Below, piece after piece: positions 23,467-33,742 of a stretch of DNA of 64,000 bases (position 1 is the first letter of the stretch; each line of letters begins with the position of its first letter). A model generated the notes under the pieces. It was not told the origin of the DNA, searched no databases, and worked only from the letters and a program-made list of their open reading frames with translations. A program made the position numbers and the translations under genes. The stretch is taken from positions 2,542,499-2,606,498 of the forward strand of contig NZ_CP039456.1 of the NCBI RefSeq assembly GCF_006974145.1, written 5' to 3'. This DNA comes from Changchengzhania lutea (lineage in GTDB: Bacteria > Bacteroidota > Bacteroidia > Flavobacteriales > Flavobacteriaceae).

Positions 23467-25146
23467 ATGAAGGAACTCAATAAATACAGTAAAACAGTAA
23501 CTCAAGATCCAACGCAACCGGCAGCACAAGCCATGCTGCACGCTATTGGACTGACGGATGAAGATTTTTATAAACCTTTTATAGGTATTGCCAGTACGGG
23601 TTATGAGGGAAATCCTTGTAATATGCATTTAAATGATTTGGCAAAACTGGTTAAAAAAGGAACGAAAAATGAAGATATTGTAGGTCTTATATTCAATACC
23701 ATTGGTGTGAGCGATGGCATTTCTATGGGAACTCCAGGAATGCGTTACTCATTACCATCACGCGATATTATAGCAGATTCTATGGAAACTGTTGTTCAAG
23801 CGATGAGTTATGACGGCCTTATCACGGTGGTTGGTTGTGATAAAAATATGCCAGGTGCTTTAATGGCCATGATTCGTTTGAATAGACCTTCAATTTTGGT
23901 TTATGGCGGTACTATAGATTCTGGATGTCATGAGGGCAAAAAATTAGATGTGGTCTCTGCTTTTGAAGCTTGGGGAAGTAAAGTGGCAGGCACCATGTCA
24001 GAAACTGAATTTAAAAGTATTGTACAAAAGGCATGTCCTGGCGCAGGTGCTTGCGGTGGCATGTATACAGCAAATACTATGGCCTCTGCTATTGAAGCTT
24101 TGGGAATGGCACTGCCATTTAATTCGTCTAATCCAGCATTGAGTGATGCTAAGAAAGCAGAATCTATAAAAGCTGGGGAGGCCATGCGTGTGCTTCTTGA
24201 AAGAGATATTAAACCCTCAGATATTATTACTCGTGAGTCATTAGAAAATGCCATACGCTTAATTACTATTTTAGGAGGCTCTACCAATGCCGTACTTCAT
24301 TTTTTAGCGATTGCACGAGCGGCCCAAATTGACTTTACGCTTAAAGATTTTCAAAATATAAGTGATAACACACCTTTTTTGGCCGATTTAAAACCGAGCG
24401 GTAAATATTTAATGGAAGATGTGCATGCCGTTGGAGGCATTCCAGCTGTTTTAAAATATCTACTGAAAAAAGGGTTATTGCATGGCGACTGTTTAACCGT
24501 TACCGGAAAAACCTTAGCTGAAAACTTATTGGATGTGGGCGATTTATCCGAAGGGCAGGATGTTATAAAACCAATTGAAAAGCCTATAAAAATTTCTGGA
24601 CATTTACGTATGCTTTATGGAAACCTAGCAACAGAAGGCAGTGTTGCAAAAATTACAGGAAAGGAAGGCTTAAGCTTTATTGGAAAAGCCAAAGTATTTG
24701 AAGGCGAATATGCCGCTAACGATGGGATTAGAGATGGTCTGGTAGAAAAGGGAGATGTGGTTGTTATTCGTTACGAAGGTCCAAAAGGTGGACCTGGGAT
24801 GCCAGAAATGTTAAAGCCAACAGCAGCTATTATGGGCGCTGGATTAGGGAAGGATGTGGCATTAATTACAGATGGTCGTTTTTCAGGTGGTACACACGGT
24901 TTTGTAGTGGGTCACATCACACCAGAAGCTCAAGAAGGTGGCACCATTGCCTTTGTTAAAGATGGTGACATGATTACGATTGATGCTGAAACGAATAGTA
25001 TTTCCTTGGAAGTTTCAGAGGAAGAATTGCAAAAACGCAGAGCAGGTTGGAAGGCGCCAAAATTAAAATTTGATCGGGGTGTCCTTTACAAATATGCAAA
25101 AACCGTATCATCAGCCTCCAAAGGATGTGTTACAGATGAATTTTAA
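23467..25146 (+). CDS. ilvD: Dihydroxy-acid dehydratase
   Basis: 559 aa, full length. Dehydrates dihydroxyisovalerate and dihydroxy-methylvalerate in valine/isoleucine synthesis. Fe-S ligands are in the blocks [30 protein letters not shown] and [37 protein letters not shown] and [20 protein letters not shown] are also diagnostic. First gene of ilvD-ilvB-ilvN-ilvC, with a candidate -7 box at 23412. Confidence 0.97.
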   Translation: MKELNKYSKTVTQDPTQPAAQAMLHAIGLTDEDFYKPFIGIASTGYEGNPCNMHLNDLAKLVKKGTKNEDIVGLIFNTIGVSDGISMGTPGMRYSLPSRDIIADSMETVVQAMSYDGLITVVGCDKNMPGALMAMIRLNRPSILVYGGTIDSGCHEGKKLDVVSAFEAWGSKVAGTMSETEFKSIVQKACPGAGACGGMYTANTMASAIEALGMALPFNSSNPALSDAKKAESIKAGEAMRVLLERDIKPSDIITRESLENAIRLITILGGSTNAVLHFLAIARAAQIDFTLKDFQNISDNTPFLADLKPSGKYLMEDVHAVGGIPAVLKYLLKKGLLHGDCLTVTGKTLAENLLDVGDLSEGQDVIKPIEKPIKISGHLRMLYGNLATEGSVAKITGKEGLSFIGKAKVFEGEYAANDGIRDGLVEKGDVVVIRYEGPKGGPGMPEMLKPTAAIMGAGLGKDVALITDGRFSGGTHGFVVGHITPEAQEGGTIAFVKDGDMITIDAETNSISLEVSEEELQKRRAGWKAPKLKFDRGVLYKYAKTVSSASKGCVTDEF

Positions 25147-25159
25147 TATATGTATTGTC

Positions 25160-25195
25160 ATTCCTGCCAATCCCGATAGCTATCGGGAAGGAATC
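25160..25195. repeat. Palindromic repeat in the ilvD-ilvB gap
   Basis: TCCCGATAGCTATCGGGA (25171-25188) is a perfect 18-bp palindrome, bracketed by ATTCC and GGAAT. It lies between the ilvD stop and the ilvB ATG and would form a hairpin in the operon mRNA. It may stabilise the ilvD mRNA end. Confidence 0.6.
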
Positions 25196-25217
25196 TCATG
25201 AATTGAATTTGAGAACT

Positions 25218-26951
25218 ATGAATACACAAACAGAAAATAAAACACAGACTACCATTGATAAAACCGATTGTATTTCAGGTAGCGAAGCTGTTATTAAATG
25301 CCTTTTAGCGGAAGGTGTAGATATTCTTTACGGATATCCAGGAGGCGCTATAATGCCTGTTTATGATGAGCTATTTAAATATCGAAATGAAATTCATCAT
25401 GTTTTAACACGTCACGAACAAGGTGCAACGCACGCCGCTCAAGGCTACGCACGTATTTCCGGAAAGGTTGGCGTGGCTATGGCAACTTCTGGCCCTGGAG
25501 CCACCAATTTGGTGACAGGATTAGCAGATGCGCAGATAGATTCTACACCTATGGTATGTATCACTGGTCAAGTAGCCTCACACCTATTAGGTAGTGATGC
25601 TTTTCAAGAAACGGATATTATTGGTATTTCTACACCAGTAACCAAATGGAACCATCAAGTGACTAAAGCTTCTGAAATTCCGGAGGTGCTGGCAAAGGCT
25701 TTTTACATTGCAAAGAGCGGGCGTCCTGGTCCGGTTTTAGTGGATATAACAAAAGATGCCCAGTTCGAGGAATTCGACTTTAAATATGAAAAATGTACAG
25801 GGGTAAGAAGTTATAATCCTGTTCCAAAAATCGATAGCGCAGCGGTTTTAGAAGCGGCCAAATTAATTAATGCTGCAAAAAAACCTATGATTGTCTGGGG
25901 GCAAGGCATTATATTAGGTCAAGCTGAAGCTGAATTAAAAGCGGTCATAGAAAAAGGAGGTATACCCGCAGCATGGACCATTCTTGGTGCCTCTGCAATA
26001 CCAACATCGCATCCTTTGAATATTGGCATGGTAGGGATGCACGGAAATTATGCACCCAATATGCTCACGAATGAATGTGATGTGTTAATTGCTATAGGAA
26101 TGCGTTTTGATGACCGTGTCACAGGAAATTTAGATACTTATGCAAAACAAGCAAAGGTTATTCATTTCGAAATAGACCCTGCTGAAGTGGATAAGAATGT
26201 AAAAACAGATGTGGCGGTTTTAGGAAATGCAAAAACCAGTCTACAGGAATTATTGCCCCTTTTACAAGAAAAAACATATCCAGAGTGGCACAATAAGTTT
26301 AAGGATTTATACGCCATAGAATTTGAAAAAGTCATAAAGGATGATCTTCACCCAACAAAAGAAGGTTTGACCATGGGAGAGGTACTGAAAGAAATTAATA
26401 TCCAAACCAACGGAAATGCTGCTATTGTTAGTGATGTTGGGCAACATCAAATGATTGCATGCCGATATGCCAAATTCAATAAAACGAAGAGCAATATCAC
26501 TTCTGGCGGATTAGGAACGATGGGGTTTGCACTTCCTGCGGCTATCGGCGCAAAAATGGCAGCACCAGATCGAGAGGTGGTAGCCATTATTGGGGATGGT
26601 GGTTATCAAATGACTATTCAAGAATTGGGCACTATTTTTCAACAAAAAGTACCTGTAAAGATTGTGGTATTGAACAATGAGTTTTTAGGTATGGTACGTC
26701 AGTGGCAACAGTTGTTTTTTGATAAACGCTATGCCTCCACAGAAATGACGAATCCAGATTTTGTAGCCATTGCAAAAGGCTATTTTATTGACGCGCAGAA
26801 AGTCACCAAAAGAAAAGACCTGAAAGCTGCCGTTAAAGAAATGATAGACAGTGATGGTCCTTACTTTTTAGAGGTTCGTGTTGAGAAAGAAGCAAATGTG
26901 TTTCCAATGATTCCATCTGGGGCATCCGTTTCAGATATTAGACTAAGTTAA
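25218..26951 (+). CDS. ilvB: Acetolactate synthase large subunit
   Basis: 577 aa from ATG at 25218; the frame is open upstream to a TTG at 25155 but that part crosses a palindromic repeat and is not conserved-looking. TPP-dependent enzyme that makes acetolactate or acetohydroxybutyrate. The N-terminal TPP glutamate lies in YGYPGGAIMPVYDEL ... RHEQGATHAAQGYAR, FAD contact region is RFDDRVTGNLDTYAKQA, and the TPP/Mg motif is IIGDGGYQMTIQELGTIFQQ ... VVLNNEFLGMVRQWQ. Followed 2 bp later by ilvN. Confidence 0.97.
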   Translation: MNTQTENKTQTTIDKTDCISGSEAVIKCLLAEGVDILYGYPGGAIMPVYDELFKYRNEIHHVLTRHEQGATHAAQGYARISGKVGVAMATSGPGATNLVTGLADAQIDSTPMVCITGQVASHLLGSDAFQETDIIGISTPVTKWNHQVTKASEIPEVLAKAFYIAKSGRPGPVLVDITKDAQFEEFDFKYEKCTGVRSYNPVPKIDSAAVLEAAKLINAAKKPMIVWGQGIILGQAEAELKAVIEKGGIPAAWTILGASAIPTSHPLNIGMVGMHGNYAPNMLTNECDVLIAIGMRFDDRVTGNLDTYAKQAKVIHFEIDPAEVDKNVKTDVAVLGNAKTSLQELLPLLQEKTYPEWHNKFKDLYAIEFEKVIKDDLHPTKEGLTMGEVLKEINIQTNGNAAIVSDVGQHQMIACRYAKFNKTKSNITSGGLGTMGFALPAAIGAKMAAPDREVVAIIGDGGYQMTIQELGTIFQQKVPVKIVVLNNEFLGMVRQWQQLFFDKRYASTEMTNPDFVAIAKGYFIDAQKVTKRKDLKAAVKEMIDSDGPYFLEVRVEKEANVFPMIPSGASVSDIRLS

Positions 26952-26953
26952 TT

Positions 26954-27478
26954 ATGGAAGAAGAATTATACACAGTAAGCGTTTATACCGAAAATAATAT
27001 TGGATTACTTAATCGTATATCTGCAATTTTTCAGCGCAGACATATTAATGTCGAGAGCTTAAACACATCGGCCTCAGAAATAGATGGCGTGTCTCGTTTC
27101 ACTATTGTTGTTCGGGTTACAGAAGATCAAATAAAAAAAATCATCGGTCAGATTGATAAGCAAATCGAAGTGATTAAAGCCTATTATCATCGTGATGAAG
27201 ATACTATCTATCAGGAATCTTGTTTGTTTAAAATAAAGTCGGATCTATTATTCGAAGAGCGTCAAATTCAAAATATAATAAAAGAAAGTAACGCCCGTAT
27301 AGTTACGGTCAATAAGGAATTTTTTGTGCTCGAGAAGTCCGGTAGAAAGGAAGAAATTGATTTGTTACACCGGGAACTCAGCGTCTTTGGGATTATGCAA
27401 TTTACGCGCTCGGGTCGTATTGCGGTGACTAAAGAAGAAATGAAAATATCAAAAATGCTTCAAGCATTTAATCAATAA
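26954..27478 (+). CDS. ilvN: Acetolactate synthase small (regulatory) subunit
   Basis: 174 aa. An N-terminal ACT domain ([20 protein letters not shown] then [17 protein letters not shown]) binds valine for feedback control, and a C-terminal domain ([20 protein letters not shown] ... [16 protein letters not shown]) activates the large subunit. Slightly shorter spacing than E. coli IlvH but full length. Starts 2 bp after ilvB, ends 10 bp before ilvC. Confidence 0.95.
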   Translation: MEEELYTVSVYTENNIGLLNRISAIFQRRHINVESLNTSASEIDGVSRFTIVVRVTEDQIKKIIGQIDKQIEVIKAYYHRDEDTIYQESCLFKIKSDLLFEERQIQNIIKESNARIVTVNKEFFVLEKSGRKEEIDLLHRELSVFGIMQFTRSGRIAVTKEEMKISKMLQAFNQ

Positions 27479-27488
27479 ACCAAATACA

Positions 27489-28991
27489 ATGAAAAATTAT
27501 TTTAATACACTATCGCTAAGAGAAAAATTAGATCAATTATCAAAGTGCCGATTTATGGAATCGTCAGAATTTGAGGATGGTGTAGCTGCTTTAAAAGACA
27601 AGAAAGTCGTTATTGTTGGATGTGGCGCACAAGGATTGAACCAGGGATTGAATATGAGAGATTCCGGATTGGATATTTCGTATGCCTTGCGTGATGCTGC
27701 CATATCTGAAAAAAGAGCTTCATTTAAAAATGCAAGCGATAATGGTTTTACCGTTGGAACCTATGAGGAGTTAATTCCATCGGCAGATCTGGTTTTAAAT
27801 TTAACACCTGATAAACAACATACTAGTGTGGTGAATGCCGTGATGCCCTTAATGAAACAAGGCGCGACCTTATCATACTCCCACGGATTCAATATCGTTG
27901 AAGAAGGCATGCAAGTCCGTAAAGATTTAACCGTGATTATGGTGGCACCCAAATGTCCTGGATCAGAAGTTAGAGAAGAATATAAACGTGGTTTTGGAGT
28001 GCCTACATTAATTGCGGTGCATCCAGAAAATGATCCAGAAGGAAAAGGTTGGCAACAAGCAAAAGCTTATGCTGTCGCTACTGGAGGAGATAGGGCAGGG
28101 GTTTTGGAATCATCTTTTGTTGCTGAGGTTAAAAGTGATTTAATGGGTGAGCAAACCATTTTATGTGGGGTGCTTCAAACCGGATCTATTTTGTGTTTTG
28201 ACAAAATGGTTGAAGAAGGAATTGAACCTACCTATGCGGCTAAATTGATTCAATACGGATGGGAAACCATTACAGAGGCCTTAAAACATGGCGGTATTAC
28301 AACCATGATGGATCGTTTATCCAATCCATCAAAAATTAAGGCTTACGAATTGTCTGAAGAATTAAAAAACATCATGAGACCCTTGTTTGAAAAACATATG
28401 GACGATATTATCTCAGGACATTTCTCTAAAACCATGATGGAAGATTGGGCAAATGATGATGTGAACTTACTAAAATGGCGCGAAGCTACGGGTCAAACCA
28501 ATTTTGAAAAAACACCATTAACCAGTGAGCATATTTCTGAGCAGGAATATTTTGATCACGGCGTTTTAATGGTCGCTTTTGTGCGTTCAGGGGTGGAATT
28601 AGCCTTTGAAACTATGGTGAGCTCTGGTATTATTGAAGAATCGGCTTATTATGAATCGCTACATGAGTTGCCTTTAATCGCGAATACCATTGCGAGAAAG
28701 AAATTATATGAAATGAATCGTGTTATTTCTGATACGGCCGAATATGGTTGCTACTTATTCGATCATGCTTGTAAACCGTTATTAGAAGATTTTATGAAAA
28801 AGATCCACACGGAAGTTATTGGTAAATCATTTTCAGATTCAAACGCGGTAGATAATAAAGAACTTATTGAGGCTAATGATGTTATTAGAGCACACGAAAT
28901 CGAAGCCGTTGGAAAAGTTTTAAGAACTGCCATGACAGCCATGAAAGTTATAAAAACAGATGTGCCTTCAGAATCTTCTGTGTTAGTTTAA
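27489..28991 (+). CDS. ilvC: Ketol-acid reductoisomerase, class II (long form)
   Basis: 500 aa, the long class with a duplicated C-terminal knotted domain, as in E. coli. Isomerises and reduces acetolactate with NADPH. The Rossmann motif is [20 protein letters not shown] (about 39-58), then [20 protein letters not shown], and Mg ligands lie in [15 protein letters not shown]. Last gene of the ilv operon; a terminator hairpin follows at 29013-29045. No leuCD or ilvA follows. Confidence 0.97.
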   Translation: MKNYFNTLSLREKLDQLSKCRFMESSEFEDGVAALKDKKVVIVGCGAQGLNQGLNMRDSGLDISYALRDAAISEKRASFKNASDNGFTVGTYEELIPSADLVLNLTPDKQHTSVVNAVMPLMKQGATLSYSHGFNIVEEGMQVRKDLTVIMVAPKCPGSEVREEYKRGFGVPTLIAVHPENDPEGKGWQQAKAYAVATGGDRAGVLESSFVAEVKSDLMGEQTILCGVLQTGSILCFDKMVEEGIEPTYAAKLIQYGWETITEALKHGGITTMMDRLSNPSKIKAYELSEELKNIMRPLFEKHMDDIISGHFSKTMMEDWANDDVNLLKWREATGQTNFEKTPLTSEHISEQEYFDHGVLMVAFVRSGVELAFETMVSSGIIEESAYYESLHELPLIANTIARKKLYEMNRVISDTAEYGCYLFDHACKPLLEDFMKKIHTEVIGKSFSDSNAVDNKELIEANDVIRAHEIEAVGKVLRTAMTAMKVIKTDVPSESSVLV

Positions 28992-29012
28992 CAAGAGGCC
29001 AAACTTAAATCC

Positions 29013-29045
29013 AGAAAGCCCTGTTTTTAACATGGCTTTCTTATT
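29013..29045 (+). terminator. Terminator of the ilv operon
   Basis: AGAAAGCC (29013-29020) pairs with GGCTTTCT (29034-29041), followed by TATTTTTAT. Confidence 0.65.
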
Positions 29046-29118
29046 TTTATACAGAATACGTTGTCAGCGTGATTATTTTAAATGACATTACTTTAGCTAT
29101 TAACACGATATATAACTT

Positions 29119-30711
29119 ATGAAATCTACATTTTCAAAAATCCCTCAGCAGTTTCAAATCGAAACCCTATTGCATCAGAAAAACTATTTAGTATCTGGAG
29201 AATTGAGAGACTGGGAAGGTAAAACAACAGAGGTGTATTCCACAATTTCTTCAACAGAAAACTATAAACCAACTTTACTGGGCACTATTCCAGAGTTAAC
29301 AGAAAAGGAAGCTCTAGACGCACTCAATTCCGCATGCCTCGCCTATGATAAAGGACAAGGCTTATGGCCAACGATGAAGGTGGAAAGCAGGATTGCTTGC
29401 ATGGAAAAATTTGTGGCACAAATGAAGACCAAGCGCGAGGAGGTTGTTAAACTGTTAATGTGGGAAATTGGCAAAAATCTGCCAGATTCAGAAAAGGAAT
29501 TTGATAGGACCGTAGATTATATTTATGATACCATTGAAGCCTATAAACAAATAGATCGTGATTCCGCTAAATTTGAAAAGAATGATGGCGTGTATGCGCA
29601 TATTCGTAGAGGACCATTGGGCGTTGTACTCTGTTTAGGGCCTTATAATTATCCGCTTAATGAAACATTCACACTACTCATTCCTGCGTTGATTATGGGA
29701 AATCCCGTAATTTTCAAACCTGCTAAATTGGGTGTATTATTGCTTTCACCGTTATTGGAAGCCTTTCAGAATAGTTTTCCAAAAGGGGTGGTGAATATTA
29801 TTTATGGCCGTGGCCGCGTATTGGCAGCACCAATAATGAAATCAGGAAAAATTGATGTATTGGCATTGATTGGCAACAGTAAATCTGCCAATGCTTTACA
29901 AGAACAGCACTCAAAAAAAAACAGATTGCGATTGGTTTTAGGTCTGGAAGCAAAAAATCCTGCCATTGTTTTACCAGATGCCGATTTAGATCTAACGGTA
30001 GATGAATGCATTGCAGGAAGTCTTTCATTTAATGGACAACGTTGCACAGCCTTGAAAGTGTTGTATGTTCACGAATCTATAGTCGATGAATTTAATACGC
30101 GTTTTTCAAAACGGGTCGATGCCTTGAAATTTGCAAATCCGTGGGAACTTGGTGCTAAACTAACCCCGCTCCCAGAAGAAAATAAGCCAGCTTATATTCA
30201 GGAATTAATTGACGATGCTATTGAAAAAGGCGCTAAAATTTTAAATGAGAAAGGTGGTGAAACCACAGAGAACTTTATATTTCCTGCCGTTTTGTATCCA
30301 GTTAGCAAAGATATGCGGGTGTTTAAAGAAGAACAGTTTGGTCCCGTGGTTCCAGTCGTTTCTTTTTCAGATATTGAAGAGCCTTTAGATGATATGGCAG
30401 AATCTAATTATGGGCAACAAGTGAGTCTGTTCGGAAAAAACATTCATACCCTATCTCCCTTAATCGATACCTTGGTAAATTTGGTGTGCCGTGTAAATTT
30501 AAACAGCTCCTGCCAGCGTGGTCCAGACGTTTACCCTTTTACTGGCAGAAAAGATTCTGCTGTAAGCACCTTGAGTGTTCATGATGCCTTGCGTTCATTT
30601 TCAATACGAACTTTTGTGGCGTCAAAAGACAATGCATACAATAATGCAATTTTAACAGCGTTGCTTGAAAAGAAAACGTCCAATTTTATCAGTACAGATT
30701 ATATTCTTTAA
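29119..30711 (+). CDS. gapN: NADP-dependent (non-phosphorylating) glyceraldehyde-3-phosphate dehydrogenase
   Basis: 530 aa aldehyde dehydrogenase fold. Catalytic Cys lies in [15 protein letters not shown] and the general-base Glu in [40 protein letters not shown] and [10 protein letters not shown] are the cofactor-binding parts. The [20 protein letters not shown] and [20 protein letters not shown] segments match GapN rather than general ALDHs. It oxidises GAP directly to 3-phosphoglycerate, yielding NADPH, useful for the biosynthetic operons around it. Monocistronic or with the azurin gene 7 bp downstream. Confidence 0.9.
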   Translation: MKSTFSKIPQQFQIETLLHQKNYLVSGELRDWEGKTTEVYSTISSTENYKPTLLGTIPELTEKEALDALNSACLAYDKGQGLWPTMKVESRIACMEKFVAQMKTKREEVVKLLMWEIGKNLPDSEKEFDRTVDYIYDTIEAYKQIDRDSAKFEKNDGVYAHIRRGPLGVVLCLGPYNYPLNETFTLLIPALIMGNPVIFKPAKLGVLLLSPLLEAFQNSFPKGVVNIIYGRGRVLAAPIMKSGKIDVLALIGNSKSANALQEQHSKKNRLRLVLGLEAKNPAIVLPDADLDLTVDECIAGSLSFNGQRCTALKVLYVHESIVDEFNTRFSKRVDALKFANPWELGAKLTPLPEENKPAYIQELIDDAIEKGAKILNEKGGETTENFIFPAVLYPVSKDMRVFKEEQFGPVVPVVSFSDIEEPLDDMAESNYGQQVSLFGKNIHTLSPLIDTLVNLVCRVNLNSSCQRGPDVYPFTGRKDSAVSTLSVHDALRSFSIRTFVASKDNAYNNAILTALLEKKTSNFISTDYIL

Positions 30712-30718
30712 ATTAAAA

Positions 30719-31243
30719 ATGAAAAATCATTTAAAAATGACATTACCAAAGCAACTATCGATTCTATTAATAGCTATTCTTATCACGGCTTGTGGTGGTA
30801 AGAAGGAAGACAAGAAAGAAGGATTCTCCTATGAGAAAAAAACCGAAACTTCAGAAAAAGCAGAAAGCAACCCGAATGCTATTGTTTTAACATCCAACGA
30901 TGCTATGCAATTCAATAAGAAAGAAATTGTTGTAAAAGCAGGACAAAAAGTGACACTAACTTTGAAGCACATTGGGAAGATGGACAAACAAGTCATGGGT
31001 CATAATTTTGTTTTATTAAAGCAAGGGGTAGACTTAAATGCTTTTGGAAATAAAGCAGCGGCTTTTGCTAATAATGCTTATATACCTATCGATACGGAAG
31101 ATGTTATTGCGTATACCAAGTTAATTGGTGGTGGTGAAACAACAGTGATAGAATTTGATGCGCCTGCCACAGGCGAGTATGAATTTTTATGCAGTTTCCC
31201 AGGGCATTATGCCTTGATGAAAGGTGTATTTATTGTGGAATAA
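30719..31243 (+). CDS. Azurin-like blue copper lipoprotein
   Basis: 174 aa from ATG at 30719. Signal peptide with lipobox LITAC (Cys ~21), then a Lys/Glu-rich linker, then a cupredoxin domain. Copper ligands visible: His in VMGHNFVLLKQG, and Cys-His-Met in YEFLCSFPGHYALMKGVFIV. It transfers electrons in the periplasm or at the outer membrane. It starts 7 bp after gapN on the same strand. A frame from 30665 inside gapN is open but less likely. Confidence 0.93.
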   Translation: MKNHLKMTLPKQLSILLIAILITACGGKKEDKKEGFSYEKKTETSEKAESNPNAIVLTSNDAMQFNKKEIVVKAGQKVTLTLKHIGKMDKQVMGHNFVLLKQGVDLNAFGNKAAAFANNAYIPIDTEDVIAYTKLIGGGETTVIEFDAPATGEYEFLCSFPGHYALMKGVFIVE

Positions 31244-31249
31244 TTTTAT

Positions 31250-31417
31250 TGTAGAATCGGTTTAAGCTTTTTTCAATTGGCTACAAAATGCTCCTTCTCA
31301 CCCTTTTTCGCCTTTTTGTTACTTCATAGCCCTGCTATGAAGTGCAAAAAAGCCTTTAAAATAAATAAAAATTAGCTATTTTTCGCTTCAATCAAAAAAT
31401 TTTAAACCGATTCTACA
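31250..31417. repeat. 168-bp inverted-repeat element
   Basis: Perfect 16-bp ends TGTAGAATCGGTTTAA (31250-31265) and the inverse TTAAACCGATTCTACA (31402-31417). Inside is a second perfect inverted repeat, ACTTCATAGC (31321-31330) and GCTATGAAGT (31334-31343). No ORF. MITE-like or a large RNA hairpin, just after the azurin gene. Confidence 0.65.
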
Positions 31418-31430
31418 ATTGAATATTTAA

Positions 31431-31460
31431 AAGAACTCTTAATCTGGAGTTCTTTTTTTG
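31431..31460 (+). terminator. Terminator after the gapN-azurin unit
   Basis: AAGAACTC (31431-31438) pairs with GAGTTCTT (31447-31454), running into TTTTTTT. Confidence 0.7.
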
Positions 31461-31879
31461 TAGATATACTAGAATCTTATGCGGAATTCTAAAAAAAAGT
31501 GCTTTAAAAAATAAAATATGATAATTTTTATAAAAAATTCATAATCAAGCGATTGATAATTAAAATAAATTTATAGTTTTACTATATGAAACTTCAAGAA
31601 ATTAAAATACGTTTTGCAATACCCGGTTTGCCCACGCGCAATCGCCGTCGCTTCTAATTTAAAAGAATTGCAAACTCAGTACGTCATTTTAATTTTATCC
31701 CAGTGTTCAATATTTTTCTCATAGCGTTTCAAAATTCAGTTAGTTTTTCAATTAATGCACAGCCTATGCGCCGTTTCTATCCTCGTCGCCCGTAAGGGTA
31801 CACTTCTATTTTAGAACTAGGTGAGTCCAGTTCAACCTTCAAGAGAATAAAAATTAAATTAGAACTAAAAACAAATACA
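31461..31879. other. Leader region of the arginine/proline operon
   Basis: No gene supported. AT-rich sequence at 31510-31585 includes TTATAAAAAATTCATAATC, which resembles arginine-repressor (ARG box) half sites, but I cannot confirm it. From 31600 to 31800 the base composition becomes mixed, with several short GC-rich words and no long open frame on the + strand. Confidence 0.3.
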
Positions 31880-32497
31880 ATGGACGTTGTAATTGCCAAT
31901 AAATCACATAGTAAATACGCAAAAATTATTTGCGACACTATTGCAGAATCAGCCAGTGTAAGAGGAACCGGTATTGCAAAACGAACGCCAGAATACATTA
32001 TCACAAAAATGGAAAATGGCAATGCTGTTATTGCTTTAGATGGTGATGTGTTTACGGGGTTTTGCTATATAGAAGCCTGGGGCCATGGTAAGTTTGTTGC
32101 CAATTCCGGTCTTATTGTGCATCCAGATTATAGGGGACAAGGTTTGGCAAAACAGATTAAGCATAAGGTATTTCAGCATTCAAGGATCAAGTTTCCGAAT
32201 GCTAAGGTATTTAGTATTACAACGGGCTTAGCAGTAATGAAAATGAATAGCGATTTGGGCTATAAGCCTGTCACCTTTTCAGAATTAACCGATGATCAAT
32301 CCTTCTGGGATGGCTGTCAAACCTGCAAAAATTACGATGTACTGACACGAACCGATCAAAAAATGTGTTTATGCACGGGGATGTTATTCGACTCAAATTC
32401 ACAAAAGGAACCAGAACATAGAGAAATTAAAGCACGTGTCTTTAATAGATTAAAACGAATCAAGGAATCTTTATATCTAAAAAAATCTAAGAAATGA
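31880..32497 (+). CDS. GNAT-family N-acetyltransferase, first gene of the arginine operon
   Basis: 205 aa. GNAT acetyl-CoA loop is GLIVHPDYRGQGLAKQIKHK (about 76-95). A Cys-rich tail follows: DGCQTCKNYDVLTRTDQKMC then LCTGM (C-x2-C-x(n)-C-x-C), possibly zinc-binding, then a basic end. It overlaps argG by ATGA. The cluster has no argA or argJ, so this is a strong candidate for the N-acylglutamate synthase of the pathway (acetyl or succinyl donor). That role is inferred from position. Confidence 0.85.
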   Translation: MDVVIANKSHSKYAKIICDTIAESASVRGTGIAKRTPEYIITKMENGNAVIALDGDVFTGFCYIEAWGHGKFVANSGLIVHPDYRGQGLAKQIKHKVFQHSRIKFPNAKVFSITTGLAVMKMNSDLGYKPVTFSELTDDQSFWDGCQTCKNYDVLTRTDQKMCLCTGMLFDSNSQKEPEHREIKARVFNRLKRIKESLYLKKSKK

Positions 32498-33669
32498 AAA
32501 AATTAGTCATAGCATACAGTGGCGGATTAGACACCTCATACTGTGCGGTGAGTTTGTCGAAAGAATATGATGTACACGCAGTGAGCGTCAATACAGGAGG
32601 TTTTACAAAAGATGAAATAAAGACCATTGAAGCTAACGCTTATAAAATGGGTGTGTCTACCTACAAAAATATAGACGCTGTTGCCACCTTTTATCAAAAA
32701 GTGGTAAAATATTTAATTTTTGGAAATGTCCTAAAGAATAATACCTACCCCTTATCGGTAAGTGCAGAACGCATTATTCAAGCCATAGAAATCGTGGAGT
32801 ATGCAAAAAGTATTGATGCCGAATATATAGCACATGGAAGTACGGGAGCAGGAAATGATCAAGTGCGTTTCGATATGATTTTTCAAACCCTAGCACCAGA
32901 GATTAAAATAATAACCCCTATTAGGGACGAAAAGTTAACCAGACAGGAAGAAATTGAATATTTGAAGGCGAACGGTATTGATATGTCTTGGGAAAAAGCA
33001 AAGTATTCGATAAACAAAGGACTTTGGGGAACTAGTGTTGGTGGCTCTGAAACATTAACATCAGAAAAACCATTACCAAATGAGGCGTACCCTTCTCAAT
33101 TAAAACACACGGAAGATGAAAAAGTAACATTAACGTTTTTAAAAGGCGAATTGGTTGCTGTAAACGGTATTGAGAATGACCCTGAAATTAATATTGAAGT
33201 CCTGAATAATTTGGCATCCCCGTATGCTATTGGCAGAGACATTCACGTTGGCGATACCATTGTAGGTATTAAGGGGCGTGTTGGTTTTGAGGCTGCTGCT
33301 GCTTTAATCACTATTAAAGCACATCATTTATTGGAGAAACATACGCTAACGAAATGGCAACTTCAGCATAAAGACTATTTATCCAGTTTCTATGGCATGC
33401 ATTTACATGAAGGGCAGTATTTAGACCCCGTGATGCGAAACATGGAGGCATTTTTGAAAAGCAGTCAAGATATGGTTACTGGTGATGTCATTGTAACCTT
33501 GAAACCTTATCATTTTTCTTTAGATGGAATTTCTTCAGAGCACGATTTGATGAATACCAAGTTTGGAAGTTACGGTGAAGAAAACACAGGATGGACGGCA
33601 GACGAGGCCAAAGGCTTTATAAAAATTCTTGGGAATCAGAATAAAATCTATCAACAGGTAAATTCGTAG
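32494..33669 (+). CDS. argG: Argininosuccinate synthase
   Basis: 391 aa. ATP pyrophosphatase motif AYSGGLDTSYCAVSLSKEYD at the N-terminus, then ECxAHG-like YIAHGSTGAGNDQVRFDM (ATP/citrulline site) and YSINKGLWGTSVGGSE. Joins citrulline and aspartate. Start overlaps the GNAT gene by 4 bp. A hairpin repeat of the ACCTGCAAGG family follows. Confidence 0.96.
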   Translation: MKKLVIAYSGGLDTSYCAVSLSKEYDVHAVSVNTGGFTKDEIKTIEANAYKMGVSTYKNIDAVATFYQKVVKYLIFGNVLKNNTYPLSVSAERIIQAIEIVEYAKSIDAEYIAHGSTGAGNDQVRFDMIFQTLAPEIKIITPIRDEKLTRQEEIEYLKANGIDMSWEKAKYSINKGLWGTSVGGSETLTSEKPLPNEAYPSQLKHTEDEKVTLTFLKGELVAVNGIENDPEINIEVLNNLASPYAIGRDIHVGDTIVGIKGRVGFEAAAALITIKAHHLLEKHTLTKWQLQHKDYLSSFYGMHLHEGQYLDPVMRNMEAFLKSSQDMVTGDVIVTLKPYHFSLDGISSEHDLMNTKFGSYGEENTGWTADEAKGFIKILGNQNKIYQQVNS

Positions 33670-33678
33670 TTGGTAATT

Positions 33679-33709
33679 GACCTGCAAGGTTTTAAATAGC
33701 TTGTAGGTC
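33679..33709. repeat. Hairpin repeat family 1 (ACCTGCAAGG), copy 1
   Basis: GACCTGCAAG ... CTTGTAGGTC inverted repeat in the argG-argC gap. Same family at 34780, 39024, 49807 and 59407. Confidence 0.7.
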
Positions 33710-33742
33710 TGAAAAAAGAAGTATAGAAATAGAAATGTAGAG

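Noticed and set aside
30665-30718. Upstream start for azurin
   Set aside because: It would begin inside gapN and place a basic stretch before the lipobox signal peptide; ATG 30719 fits better.
31510-31585. ARG box before the arginine operon
   Set aside because: TTATAAAAAATTCATAATC is only loosely similar and the area is so AT-rich that chance matches are expected; mentioned but not called.
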